Source of the DNA: Dendrobium chrysotoxum
Lineage: Eukaryota > Streptophyta > Magnoliopsida > Asparagales > Orchidaceae
DNA length: 64,000 nt
Assembly: GCA_019925795.1 (NCBI GenBank)
Contig: CM034305.1
Coordinates: forward strand, 65,212,573 to 65,276,572
Direction of reading: 5' to 3'
This document shows positions 1 through 11,887 of this stretch, one piece after another. Position 1 is the first letter of the stretch. Each line of letters opens with the position of its first letter. The notes under the pieces were generated by a model. That model made no database searches. It worked only from the letters and a program-made list of their open reading frames with translations, and had not been told where the DNA came from. The position numbers were made by a program, and so were the translations under genes.

Positions 1-299
1 TTGACAATTTACCCAAGACCCCTTATGAGCTCCCGAAACCTCTCAACAACAATGATTGCCTCAAAATTCTCAGGGCAACATCACAGATCCTTTCAGGAGC
101 CGCTTTTCACCACCCACGTCACCTCAATTGATCCAAACATCATGTAATTAACCACCTGATCTCTAGAAATAGCTAAAGCTACTTGCATAAATGAAAATGA
201 AGTCAAGTTGCTCTCGAACTAGTGACCAACATGCTACGTAAGGAAGCAAATGATGATGAGGGGTCCAATTATTTACCATGAAATGATAAACGAAAGAGA

Positions 300-338
<39 letters not shown>

Positions 339-2094
339 TATAACTAATTAATAGGCATTTTATTTTGCCTTGTTCTCAGTCACATAGAAATTGAAATATA
401 AGCTTGGGTCAAGAAAGTTCTTCCTTCAATCTCCTCTCTCTAGCTCGTTGACTCCACGCTCCCTCTCAAGCTCAAAGACAAAAAACATCAACCACTCTTC
501 CCAAACAAGAAAACTATTCTCTAATAGAACTTCCTAATTTGACCCGCAAACTTCCCTTCATAAATCCATAAACATAGGACATGTCAATTACAACATGGGC
601 TACATTAATGAGGTTTGTGACATAACTACAGTCATAAATTTATTACAAGAAATAATTACTATAAATGAGAAAGTTACAAGGTATTGTGCCCGCTATCGAC
701 GTTGCAAGTGCATACTAGCATTTTCAGGCTATCATCATTATTACGCGATCAACGATGTAAGTCTAAAACCGGTTCGTCTCTTGGGTGCCTTTTGGAAGCA
801 TTCTTAAGATCTTTAGCTCTTGGTCCTTCCGAGCTCTCAGGTCCATGACTTCTTGGAACTCAACATATGGCTCTTGGGAATTTACCCAAAACCTCTAATT
901 TCTCATTCAGGAAACCTCTCAGCAGCAATATTTTAGCGTCAAAATCCTCAAAGAAACATCTTAGATCCTTTTAAGAGCCCCTTTTCACCTTCCATGTCAC
1001 CTCAGTTGATCCAAAAATCATATAATTAATCTCTTGATCACTGTCAATAGCTAATACTAATCAATATAAATTAAAATGAAGCAAGCTGCTTTCGGTCTAG
1101 TGACCTTTAGTTATGTAAGAAAGTCTATGATGATGAGGGGTCCAATTGTTTACCATGAAATGAAAAGTGAAATAATAATAATAATAATAATAATAATAAC
1201 TCGAACTAATTAATGGCCTTTTTGTTTTTGTCTTGCTATCTAAGCCACCCAAAAAATTAAAAATAAGCTTGATTTATAGCATTAAATACATAACCATGCA
1301 TTTTGTCATGTAGAGAAATGAGTAGCACAATTATTTGCATTGAATAACCATAAAATAAAACAAGTCCAATGACATTAACTATAATAGTAGCCTTATCATT
1401 TCAAATCATTGGTAAAGTTTGGTTGAATTGATAAAAATAACTTAGGAAATAAAACAAAATTTATATCTTTAAAAATTAAAATACACCTTGGTTTGCTCGA
1501 CATACCTTGAGGAGACAACCCACGGCTGTTAATTAGGCTCCAGTTATAGCTCGAAACCCGATGGTGTAGGCAAACTGGGGTAATTGATAACCCAAAGCTA
1601 ATAGAACCATTAGTTCTTGATAGGGCTTACCCTCCATCTCCATAAACATTCCACATTCAATCAAACTCAAACTTAAATACTACATTCAAGCTTAAAAATT
1701 ATGTCCAAGTGGCTTCTTTAATTGTGAGTGCTCTCCCATAACTGAAATGGATAATTAATTAACTATAAGAATTTACGCTGATAGGAATTCTAGATCCACT
1801 ATCTTAATAAGCCCTAACAAAAATAGGGGTAAGTCTAGTTAATCCAAATTCACTATTTTTCATAAAAACCGCTACTAGGTTCTCATACACATCATCGAGA
1901 AAGGGCATTTTTCCTTACCAACTAACTTAGTTTATTTGTCTAGGGATATGTTTAATAAAGTTATGGAATACTATTTTCTGGCCTTTGCTAAAATAGAATA
2001 ACACCGCTCAATCATTAATTGATCTGAATTCCTGAATATTTCTAATATGATCGTATAAGTCCAAATTAATATGATATGTACGTGTTAAACGCAG
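1..2094. other. Intergenic (or remorin intron) DNA with an old direct repeat
   Basis: No coding region is supported here. Positions 1-370 and about 877-1230 are diverged direct copies of one another: both run through matching stretches such as GATGATGAGGGGTCCAATT and end in AAT microsatellites (301-337 and 1171-1199). The rest is AT-rich sequence without a recognisable gene. If the remorin-like exon at 2095 belongs to a live gene, part of this stretch would be its intron. Confidence 0.5.
301..337. repeat. (AAT)n microsatellite
   Basis: About 12 uninterrupted AAT/ATA units. A second, shorter tract (1171-1199) sits at the same relative place in the diverged direct repeat, so the microsatellite was present before that duplication or is a mutational hotspot of this sequence. 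Confidence 0.95.
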
Positions 2095-2289
2095 AGAGAA
2101 CCCGAACAAAAATGTGCAAAGGCCTTCCAAAAATATTACAATGACATATTAAAAATTGACAAAATTGCTGGAGAAGCAAGAGCACTCGCAAAGGAGAGGA
2201 AACAAAATGATGAAGCAAAGATTAGAGAAAAGGCAGCAAAGATAAGGTTAACAGGGACAATGCCCAAGGCCTGCTGCAGCTGCTACTGA
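2095..2289 (+). CDS. Remorin family C-terminal exon (partial gene or fragment)
   Basis: The reading frame after a CAG acceptor at 2092-2094 runs 64 codons to TGA at 2287-2289. The translation contains KIDKIAGEARALA and then EKAAKIRLTGTMPKACCSCY. This matches the end of the Remorin_C domain: a charged coiled coil, then an (I/L)R-x-TG-x-(V/M/L)P element and a cysteine-rich tail. In remorins that tail anchors the protein to plasma-membrane nanodomains and is a likely S-acylation site. I found no other remorin exon in the 2 kb upstream. It is either the last exon of a gene extending left of the window or an isolated fragment. Family assignment rests on recalled family pattern and is moderately sure; functionality is unknown. 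Confidence 0.55.
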   Translation, partial: REPEQKCAKAFQKYYNDILKIDKIAGEARALAKERKQNDEAKIREKAAKIRLTGTMPKACCSCY

Positions 2290-4321
2290 AGCACAAGGGT
2301 GGAAAAGGTCTAAACAAGGCCAGCCGCCTTCATAATTCTCATACATGTATCATTCACATGTTTTTTTTTCCAGCATGTCTCAGCTACCAATGAACATGAG
2401 TTGAGAGTAACCTATCTGCATATTTGTTTGTATGATTTGCATGCCTAGAATACTGTAGGCATGATTCCATGATTCAATCAAAAGACCAAAGAAAAACTAT
2501 TTTCACTCATAAAAAGTAAGAGCTCGTGTATGCATTTAAATGAAAACAAATTTTGCAGGAAAGTATAGCAGATGCTAAAATGGTACTAAATACACATAAA
2601 TAGATCACGAAATGTACATTTATATAGAAAGCAGAAAATTTTTACAATATGGTCAATATGATTCTCTAGACAAGAATTAGCAAATAGACAAAATTCTGAG
2701 CAATAGAACAAATACCAAAGAACAACATCTTCTATGCCTGCCCTATGTAATTTCAGACCTCAACTCATCATCATAAAACAGTGAGATCAGCCAATCTAAT
2801 CTTCTTGAATTTAGCTTGAAAAGTGTCGTGATGCAGCAACACCAAAAAAACATACGACTAAAAAAGCAGAACCTGCTTGAAGAAATAAAATAAAGAAATA
2901 TTAATTATCAGTTGCATCAGAATCATAAATAAAATAGTTGGCATCCAAATGACATTGCATTGTGCTAAATTACAACTATTGATAACAATCATATAATTTG
3001 GTACTGATAGAAATCCATGGAACATAAAGTTCATCAATTCATTCAATATCAATGCAAATTTTCACAGGCCAACTTCATACCTATATTCAAACTTTTTAAA
3101 ATATCTCTAATATTTTGAAATTGAAAAATGATCCACCCTATCAAAATAGACATAACATCCATTCTAGAATATATTTTACAAAATATGCAATTGCAATATT
3201 AGAAACTCAGGTCATACTACCAAAATTTTCTATTAATGAATGGTCTTAAGATTAGGAGGTTTTCATCATCATCATCATCCTTATCCAAGCTATTTGAGGT
3301 GATGAATCTCTTGTCTCCATTCATTCCTATTTACACTAAACGAGGTGTCCTCTATTTTGCACCCTTTTGCACTACTAGATATACAACTTTAGTTGATATA
3401 AGTTCAATCTAATCCTTTAAATTTTATTTCATGTACTTGCCACAAAGGCGCATATTTTCCCCTTTGTTGTACATGTCCCATATCACAAATACTTTTCCAT
3501 ATTTTAATTTAAATTGGTGATTATCCCTCTATTAAAAGCATTTCTCATAATATTCTTCCTAGTTTATTACATCACACATTCATCTAACATTTCTATTATA
3601 AAACATTCAACGTAGTTATCAATAACTACATTATAAACAAATACTCATATCCAAGCAATATGGATGGTCAATTAAAATTTATAAAATTGTACATTTAATT
3701 ATTCATGATATTATCTTATTGATAGTACTGCTGAGAAACTTTAATATCTTTATCCTTACTTTTTCTTATAATATATCCAAAATGCTTAAATTTATCACTC
3801 ATAAGCATCACTTAATCTTTACATAACTGATAATTATTAATTTAACATCTACTAGAATTGTATATCATTTATTGCCTTCATTCTGCTAATTCAAAATTTC
3901 TTATATTCCAAAATTTTTCTTCATTATATCTTTTTTACTTAATCAAAAAGCAGTATAACTAGTGAAACAAGACCATTTGCAAATACTATTTATCAACATA
4001 CCTCTATTTGAATGTCTATCATAAGCATCTGCATAATTAATATAACAATGGTACAACCTTAATGCTAAATATTATTGTTTTCCTATTGTGATTTGGATTA
4101 TTTTAAACACTACACAACTACTTCAATGCTACTCATAGCTGTGTCATAGATATATTAACTAAATTTAACAAATCATATGACATACCTTTTCTTCTTAAAG
4201 AAAACTAAATCAATTCCCGTTACTTGATCATATATTTTCGAGAGCAATAAACGAAATATGAAAATCATTTGTCTTTAAAAGTTTTCATTAATTTTCTTGG
4301 CACAAAAGTCATCTTAACAGT
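2290..4321. other. AT-rich intergenic DNA
   Basis: About 2 kb with no supported gene. Short open frames here have no recognisable domain. The stretch 3240-4310 has the look of decayed transposon sequence, but I cannot assign it. Confidence 0.5.
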
Positions 4322-4326
4322 AGATC

Positions 4327-5605
4327 TGATGTAAAACGGATGGGGGGGTGGGAGAAATTCAAAATTTGAATTTCAAATTAAATAAATAAAAAAGGGGGGG
4401 TGGTTAATTAAATCCCATAATTGGATATCCAATTAGGGAATTAAATAATTAAGGGGGGCTGGGGGGAAGGAGCCGGCGGCATTAAGAAGGGCTTGGGAGT
4501 TTATGGAGAGGGATTTAAATACTTGCCAAGTGGGGAGCCTTAAATTAGGGAGGAATATTTAAATCAAATCCTATTTGAATACTTTCCTAAAATAAAATAA
4601 CTAAATTAGAAAATGATTTGAAATTTAAATACATTTGAATTTAAATTCAAATGCTTTCCATATTAAAACACATCCACAATAGGAAAGAAGGCTATCAAGC
4701 AAGATTGACCCCAATCAAGAGCAAAAGGGGGAAGGGGGCGGCGGGTAGAGAGGGAAGGGGCCGGGTATGGGAGGAAAGGAAAAGGAAATTAATCAAGTCT
4801 TCAATTAAGGGAGAAAGGATTTAATCAAATACAATTCCAAATTGATTTGAATTTGATTTGAAGAACTTTCCAAAAATAGATCTAGTGATTTAGGAAAGAT
4901 TTTTAAATTTCAAACTAATTGTATTTGAATTCAAAATTCTTTCCAAATTATCTTCAACCTAATTTAGGAAAACAAAGGGGAATGAAGGAGGGAAGAGGCT
5001 AGGGGTGAGGTGGTCGGCCGGCTATGGAGATGGAGGGGTTTATGGCCGGCGGTTGATATGGATAAAGTGGAGGAGGCTTGTGGCTTTGGAGGGGTTTGTG
5101 TGAGAATCGGCCGGTGGCAAGTGGGGGATTTTGGCCGGCGGTCAAGGGAGGAGGAGAAAAAGATTTAGGGAAAGAAAGACACAACCGTAAGCCCGGACGC
5201 ATCCTGCAGCTGACGGGTATTACGTTGCCCTTCTCCAAGGGACTTCAAGCCACGAGCCCGGACCCATCCTGTGGCTGGTGGAAACTCCGATTCCCTCCCA
5301 TAGGAACCTCACTAATGTTCTCTCCAAAGAACACAAGTGCAAACACAAAATTTTATTAATAATCCATCATGCCTAATACAAGAGCAAGGGCCTCTATATA
5401 TAGGTCTTAAAAATAAAAGAAACTAAAACGACAACTTTGCCCCTTGGGCTTATATAAGACAAGACTCTTAAATAAGGGTAAAAATGAAAAATGCATAATT
5501 AAAATTAAAAATACAATTAATAAACTAAGATAAAAATGGAGTGATCTCGGTCGTCGATCTTCGTCTTCTCCTCAGATAGGCATGGACGGTTGGATGTCCG
5601 CATCA
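4327..5605 (-). mobile_element. Solo LTR of an LTR retrotransposon
   Basis: The element begins TGATGTAAAACGG and ends GTCCGCATCA, giving TG...CA termini with TGATG/CATCA inverted ends. It is flanked by a perfect 5-bp target duplication AGATC (4322-4326 and 5606-5610). Length is 1279 bp with no internal region or second LTR, so this is a solo LTR left by LTR-LTR recombination. On the minus strand a TATA-like CTATATATAG (5393-5402) is followed by an AATAAA-like signal at about 5348-5358, which suggests minus orientation; that point is inference. A GC-rich part (about 4980-5320) contains two copies of AGCCCGGAC-CATCCTG. The open frames inside it are not credible genes. Confidence 0.75.
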
Positions 5606-5610
5606 AGATC

Positions 5611-6070
5611 TTCCTTTCATAAAATTAAAAATTAACACCAACCTAATTTTCTAGGATAATGTTCCCCTAAACTCTCCCATGACTTACGATAGTTTAAAAA
5701 GAGGTCGCAGTAAGATTCTTCTAATAGATTTATTGTTGCCTTCAGCAGCTGCACAATTTCAAGAAAGGTTATTACACAAATACAATATTTTATTTTAAAA
5801 GCTTCGAGTTAGATGCTTCCCAAATCTATTCAGAGTAAAACAATTTTTTTATGAAATCAAAACATTTTTGTCGGGCTGACATGGGGAAAGAAATTTATTA
5901 ACTCAACTCTATTGCACTAACTATAATTATGAATCAAGAAAAACATAGCAATATTTATGAAACATGCAAGACAATGAGGTTCAAACTATTTCTTTCCATA
6001 GAAAAAATATTTATGTAAGAGGAGAAAGAAGGCATAATAAAATTAAATTACCTCGTGATATTACTGAATA
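5611..6070. other. 3' flank of the EID1-like gene
   Basis: No gene seen. This stretch presumably holds the 3' UTR and polyadenylation region of the minus-strand F-box gene that stops at 6071. No distinctive signal could be fixed. Confidence 0.4.
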
Positions 6071-6817
6071 TCACTCTAGTTCAGATGCCTCCTCAGAATC
6101 AGATAACGGTAACAAAGCACAGATACCAAGCATATGGCCATTAAGGCAAACATAATAATCTATGCAGTCCTCATAAGCACCCAACCTGCTGTATGCACTC
6201 TTCGGCACCATTTTGGCCTGCAGCATGCTCCACATCTTTGCCTTGCAAAATGGACAAAGCTCAGTATTATGGAGTTTGACACCCCTGTCAACCAACATCT
6301 TCCTAACTTTTGAAACAGAAAATGACTTGAAGATGCCGCGGAAAAATCCCACATCACCATCGTCTCCTTGATCAAGATGCTCACAAGGGTCTGAGACATA
6401 TAGGACATCTGTTCTGCACTGAGGAATGAGAAAGCTTTTGCCTGATGTCCTTGAAAACCGTGTTTTATAGACAAAGTGGCCTGGGATAGGTGAGCTATTC
6501 AAAGGTCCACCTTTGTTGCAACCTGAACAATATATTAAAAGCTTGGCAAGTGCCTTCCAACTTCCATCAACACTGTGAGTTCCACTAGACTGCAAGTCTA
6601 GCATCATTTTTGGCGCACGGGCTCGGCAAAATTCTTTCCAAAGCACTTGTTTGGATATATCGCTAAACCATTTGCAAACACAAGACAGTGTTGCAATCAA
6701 TCTAGGATTCCATTTGAGGTGCTGAAAGACTAGGAATATTGCATCCTCACTTAGATGGCCTTTCGTGCACCCACATGCTGCTGAGTGGGTGCAGCGGTAC
6801 TGCTTTGCTACCAGCAT
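6071..6817 (-). CDS. EID1-like F-box protein
   Basis: Single-exon frame of 248 codons. The protein opens MLVAKQYRCTHSAACGC, followed by an F-box at about residues 21-65 (LSEDAIFLVFQHL, then CVCKWF and VLWKEFC). The body is cysteine-rich, with conserved blocks RAPKMMLDLQSSG, CRTDVLYVSDPCEHLDQG and FRGIFKSF, and the C-terminus has ELCPFCKAKMWSMLQAKM and CLNGHMLGIC. This is the architecture of the plant EID1/EDL family, whose F-box recruits an SCF E3 ligase. EID1 itself dampens phytochrome A signalling, and an EDL member acts in ABA signalling. Length and intronless coding region are normal for the family. Which paralogue it matches cannot be fixed by eye. The 5' UTR may be split, with acceptor CTACAG just upstream of the ATG and a remote exon near 10.7 kb. 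Confidence 0.92.
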   Translation of the reverse strand: MLVAKQYRCTHSAACGCTKGHLSEDAIFLVFQHLKWNPRLIATLSCVCKWFSDISKQVLWKEFCRARAPKMMLDLQSSGTHSVDGSWKALAKLLIYCSGCNKGGPLNSSPIPGHFVYKTRFSRTSGKSFLIPQCRTDVLYVSDPCEHLDQGDDGDVGFFRGIFKSFSVSKVRKMLVDRGVKLHNTELCPFCKAKMWSMLQAKMVPKSAYSRLGAYEDCIDYYVCLNGHMLGICALLPLSDSEEASELE

Positions 6818-8060
6818 GTTTATAACCAGCGACTGTAGATGAGCTTTCTCTATCTGATCGAAAGTTCATTAAAAATTTAGTAAAAGATACATATTAAGTT
6901 TGTTTGACTGAACCAACTAAGAAGACATTTACCCTACTAAAAAATTACCAATTGAAAGTATGTTTGAATCAAAGAATTTTAACGAGAGGTTCACATGAGA
7001 TCAAACTATAAATAAATGTGTACAACCATATTCGCCTAGGGCAAGATAATCAAGTCACAGAGATAACAACAAGTACATCCAATAAGCCACTGATTTAGAA
7101 TAGGCTTAAATCTTCTAAAATTTGAAACTCTCAAGTTTAAAGTCATCTAAAGCCTCAATTCACCCATAAATGCATCTAGAATAAATAGTCTAAGAGTTAA
7201 ATTTAAATTGGTCCCCAGAAAATGTAAAAAAAAAAACAAATGTTAATTTATCTAATTAAAAATATCAAATATTAAAATTTTATTCACACGTTGATGACTT
7301 CCACCTTCCAGCTCAGCTAGTAGTAGAATTATGAATGTCCTACACTCTACTGCGCCAACGGGGACATGTATTGGCTAGGGGCAACTTGATGTTTTTCCAC
7401 CTTAAACAATAATGGACATGATCTACATCCCGTTGTGCTAACTGGGGAGGTATCAACCAAAGGTAAGTTAGGTTTATGTATAGATTGTGCTCCTAAGATT
7501 GATGCATTAAATATATATTAAATTATAAGTTAATATATGATAAGCTCTTAATGACAAGATAAAAGCTATGATTCTACATCACTTTAACTATTAATCAATG
7601 TTTACAGTAGTAGTTAATATTTAGAAGATAAACACATCTTATGATTTCCTTACAATTTAAATATGATGACTAGCATACATGTTTCATTTTCATTTGAATT
7701 ACTATGATTTAGAACAATAATAAACCCACTAAGTTATTATAACTCACACTTGCTATTTGATACATATATAAAATAAAGAATTATGTGGCTGAATGAGAGA
7801 GAAAAGGGAGTTTGTGTACTGCTAATGTGGAGCTATTAATCATATGTATTTAAAATTTCTGGATGTTAAAGTAACTATAATAGATATGTTGCTATTTTAT
7901 AGTAGAATAGATTTTGTAATTTAGTGGCTCTTTAGTTATATTGGAAGTTGGTATTATAAAAAACTTAATGATTTTTATATTATTCAATGTTAGAAAATGT
8001 AATTTAAAAACTCCACTCAACCGTTTGTTCTCGCTTTGCTATTCCAAGCTTCCGGATCGG
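6818..8060. other. Putative 5' UTR intron / decayed LTR region
   Basis: AT-rich DNA without a supported gene. The last 700 bp or so may be the remains of the 5' LTR of the Ty3/gypsy remnant that follows, because the sequence just before the primer-binding site ends in a GTGTCA-like LTR end. The left LTR boundary could not be found. Confidence 0.35.
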
Positions 8061-9300
8061 GATGTGTCAAAGTGATATCAGAGCTAAGGTTAGATTATGT
8101 AATAGTAGCATAACAAAAGAGCTATTACAATGATTAAAGAGAATTTTTTATATGAGATTTGGTTAGACATTATGTTACTAACTACTTAATATTTTCTTGT
8201 ATATCTTAGGTTTATGAATAACCAAGAGGAAGTAAGAGACGAAAATACAAAAGAAGATGGAGTGCCAACAAATGTTATAGTTGTTATGATCTCACTCAAA
8301 TGATGATTACTCCAAGACTCGTTATCTCAACATAATAGAAGCAATAGTATCACCTCAATGGATAAATATTTGAAGTTATTCCAGGACATACAACTATCAT
8401 TATTGATAGGAGCTGAAGGACCCACTGAAGCAAAATATTGGCGATTGTTAATTGAGAAAATACTGAATGGTATGTTCTTTCCATAAGAAAGGGAGCTACC
8501 ATTTGCCACTTTTGCAATAGATGACAAAGTAGAGAGATGGAGGCGAGGTCAACATCAAGACAAGTTTTAAAACCTATATAGTATTTTGATTGATCAAGGA
8601 GATTTTGTAGAAACTTTAGATAATGATTTGTGGCTCTTTCTACAAAAATGCAAACACAAGATAAATTTATAAGACTTATGCAAGGAGATTAGTTAGTAAT
8701 GCAGTACGAAACTGAATTTACGCAGCTTGTCAAGATATGCACCATAATTAATTCAAAATACTGAACAAAAATGTCAGATTCGTATGTGGACTGAGGGACA
8801 TGTTTAGACAGTCCAAGGTTACCTTAGGGATTAAAGATTATTTAGTACTTGTGGAGAGAGTTAGAAGGGTATAACTTAACTTTTAAACTATTCATAAGAA
8901 AATAAATTTGCATAAAAGAAACAACAATAAAGAGAGTGAATATGTTAATCAGTTGAGAGGCTCAAATCGAAGAAGCCCATGATCATTACTAGCGAGGTTA
9001 GTGGTGGTGTTTCCAATACAGCTATAGAAAGTTTAGGTAAGTGCACCGCAAAGAATATCTTAAGGGCTCCAACATATATAATCTATGGGAGCAGCAAAGA
9101 CATCAAACGGCCAACTCTGTTTAGAAGCCTACATAAGATGCTAAATCAAAATAACTCCATCTTAGAAAAGTTTTAACGAAGGAGTTATTCACAGGAGTCG
9201 ATAATAGAAAATGTCAGAGATAGGTGCATTAACTCGTAATAAGGATCAACCAAGACAAAATTTACAACCACATGTCTAATAAAGTAACTCAATGGGAGCA
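8061..9300 (+). mobile_element. Degenerate Ty3/gypsy retrotransposon, PBS and gag remnant
   Basis: TGATATCAGAGC at 8073-8084 differs by one base from TGGTATCAGAGC, the usual primer-binding site complementary to initiator tRNA-Met. From about 8355 the plus strand reads DKYLKLFQDIQLSLLIGAEG then EAKYWRLLIEKIL, followed by LPFATFAIDDKVERW and later KFIRLMQGD and QYETEFTQLVK. These blocks correspond in order to plant gypsy gag (the GAxDPxxAExWLxxxEKIL, FxLxxxAxxWW and F-x-L-x-QG-x-x-V-x-x-YE-x-x-F regions). Stops and frameshifts interrupt it throughout. No protease, RT or integrase was recognised downstream, so the element is truncated and dead. Confidence 0.65.
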
Positions 9301-10440
9301 TAAAAAAACTACTGATGTTGATAAAAGTTGTTAAGGTATTGTTAATATGAAATGCAAAATAACATGTTACTTTCCATCAAATGTCTTGCTTTACTAAAGG
9401 TACGCAAGACCTTTCCTTATGTGACATAGGCACTACAATGTTTATGTGAAACTGTAGTCCAGATAAATTATTCTAATTTGTATTTCTTTAATGATTATGA
9501 TGAACAAGAAAGCCAATATGAATACTGTCCCAAAATGGTAGCTGCTCCCTTCTCTCTTATGCATCTACAGAGTGGAGCAGAAAATGATTTTGTATTAAAC
9601 GCAATTCAATCAAGTGTCAAAAGATACTGCACAATTTACTTTAATAAAAGCTCAACATTATTTAAACTTAATGTAGAACACGCAAAATACAATAGCCTGA
9701 AGTTCTAATTGAGCTCAATCAGCATTTTCATGTACATGTATGAAAGAACAAGAAGATTAATAGCAAATATAAAAAGAGAAACCAATCGTTTAGGACCAAA
9801 TGATAAATAAATAAAGCATTACTCGTTTCTAAATGTAGAAGAATGATGAAAAGTTGAAATCTAAGTTCACATCATCAGTCATATTTCAATTTTGGATTGT
9901 GGTTTTCCATTCTTCTTCACTATTTATTACTTCTTTGATTTGTGTTTATTCATAATTATCTAGATCCCTTGGAAAACCTTCTAATCAAATTAGTTTCAAC
10001 CTACCCCTTTTCCTTTCAAGCTCTTTCGCATACATTATACATCATCCTTTAATGGTACTTCCCAACCTTCCATTGCACGTGCCCAAAAAATCCAAATCAC
10101 ATTCAGAACTTATTTCATTCTTCGGTCCTAGATATACAGACAGTGCTAGCCATTTTCCCCATTTTTTCCACAACTACACTGGCCTCCAATATAATCAAAC
10201 ATTTCACAAAAAGAACACTCATTTCTTCCGTTAACCATTTACTTCAAATTACTAGCCCATCAATCATGAGATTCAAAAGTCGGACCAAGATGATAGTTGC
10301 ATATGCCATGCATCAGGTACATCATGTCGTATCGTCACTATTTTTTTTATCTGGAAAATGCAATAATTTGCTTACCTCCGGTCTCAAAAACTATGCCTAG
10401 AACTTAAAAAACCTATGAAATAATGCAACGGAACTTGCAG
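9301..10440. other. AT-rich intergenic DNA
   Basis: No supported gene. Short frames at 9478-9708, 10052-10234 and 10143-10400 have no recognisable motif. Confidence 0.5.
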
Positions 10441-10670
10441 ACAAAATCTTGGAAATTGTGTAAATTGCGCGGCTCTTTTTTTTTTCAATTGGTAAGCCGC
10501 TAAACCCAATGCAAGAAGCGGGCGAGAAGCCAAAGTAAAAGAAGTGAAGAAAACCTCTTTGACCGTATTGCGGATGTTCTCTTAGTTCCCCGAAAGTGGA
10601 TGGACTCGCCTCGGCATAGGGAACAGAATTACTAAAGGAAAAGGGTTTTAAGATCGCCGAGACAGATTAC

Positions 10671-10815
10671 CTATGCCGGAGGCCCGGCGTTTTTGAAGCG
10701 GAAGAAATCTAGGGCTTGTCGCATCCAGCAGAGAGAGATATGAGAACCCGAGGGATCTTTGTCAGGGGCGATAGCTTCAAGACAGAGAGATCTTATGAGC
10801 CGCGGATAATCTAAC
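10671..10815 (-). other. Possible remote 5' UTR exon of the EID1-like gene
   Basis: A GC-richer island (10440-10815) stands out from AT-rich flanks. On the minus strand it contains plant leader-like sequence (CTCTCTCTGC, GCCCTAGATTTCTTCC) and ends in a splice donor GGCATAG/GTAATCTG at 10671/10670. The next minus-strand gene is the EID1-like F-box gene 3.8 kb away, which has a good acceptor just before its ATG. A first noncoding exon joined to it is plausible, but it could equally be another transcript's leader. Confidence 0.3.
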
Positions 10816-11887
10816 CTTAAAAATTTTTAATATTTTATTGAAAGAAAATTTTAATAACATATTTCTCTCATAATAATAAATATATTATCTTACAAACAAA
10901 CTTGTAGGGGACTCTATAACAAAATTTGAACAAAAAAATAACTATTTGAGCAATAAAATTGTAGTTATTTTAAAATCTATTATAATATTTGTAATGCTAT
11001 GATATTTATTCATTATTATGATTCAGTATTTTCATTTAGCATTGCAAAAAGATTTAGCATAGACATAGATAAATGAATAATGAAAGGTGGCGGACATAAT
11101 TTTTTATTGACATTGGATGAAGTCGAGTGATTATTGTTGTCGATGTTAATTGATGTTTGCCAACATCAATCAAGAGCTAATCATCGGATGATGCGTACAT
11201 TGAAGCTGGGAAATGGCAGTTGAATGACGATAGATTTTGGTGTTACGGAGACATCCATCAGGCAAAGACGATCGGAAGATGATGGTTGCTAAGGTGATTA
11301 ACGACATTGATCATCGGACAGAGCTATAAAATTCTTTAAATTTGTGAGTTCTCTTTGATTTGTTGCTCTCCTTTTCTATGCAGAATGAGAGTTTATTTAT
11401 AATTTTTAGTGATGTTTTGATTATTCAAACCAAAATTTTCGAGCACTTCATTGGATGCCTTGTGTTGATCTCATTTATCATATAATATTTTTTAGATGTT
11501 TATGTGTCTTAATGATATTCGAATTAAGAAAACTTATGCTCATTATATTTTTTTCTTATTAAGACATTCATTTTGAATGTAAGCATGTAAGATTTAGAAA
11601 TTATTTGTTGTTTTGAATGGTGGTGTGAATTTTATGTTATAGTGAAAATATTTGTCAATCAATCTTTTGTAAGAGTTGAAGGATTTGTTCTTAAGGACCT
11701 ACAATGGACAAGCCCACAGGACCCCCACCATCTTGATTATGATGTCCTTGATTGAAGGACTAGTTCTCTGATTGAGGAGTATTAGAGCGAGTGAATCTAT
11801 TCTTGCAAATATTATGGTTGTTAACCATTGCATTTTTGTAAGGAATTTGTTATCGTGAAATTTTTTCGCATAGACTACATCAAATTT
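10816..11887. other. AT-rich intergenic DNA
   Basis: No supported gene. The stretch 11080-11330 contains runs of GATGA/CATCGG-type sequence also seen at 12500-12770, probably from the same decayed repeat family. Confidence 0.4.

Noticed and set aside
3240..4310. Decayed LINE or other transposon suspected from sequence style
   Set aside because: No frame, terminus, tail or target duplication could be identified.
4999..5359. Proline-rich and glycine-rich frames in a GC-rich stretch
   Set aside because: They lie inside a precisely bounded solo LTR.
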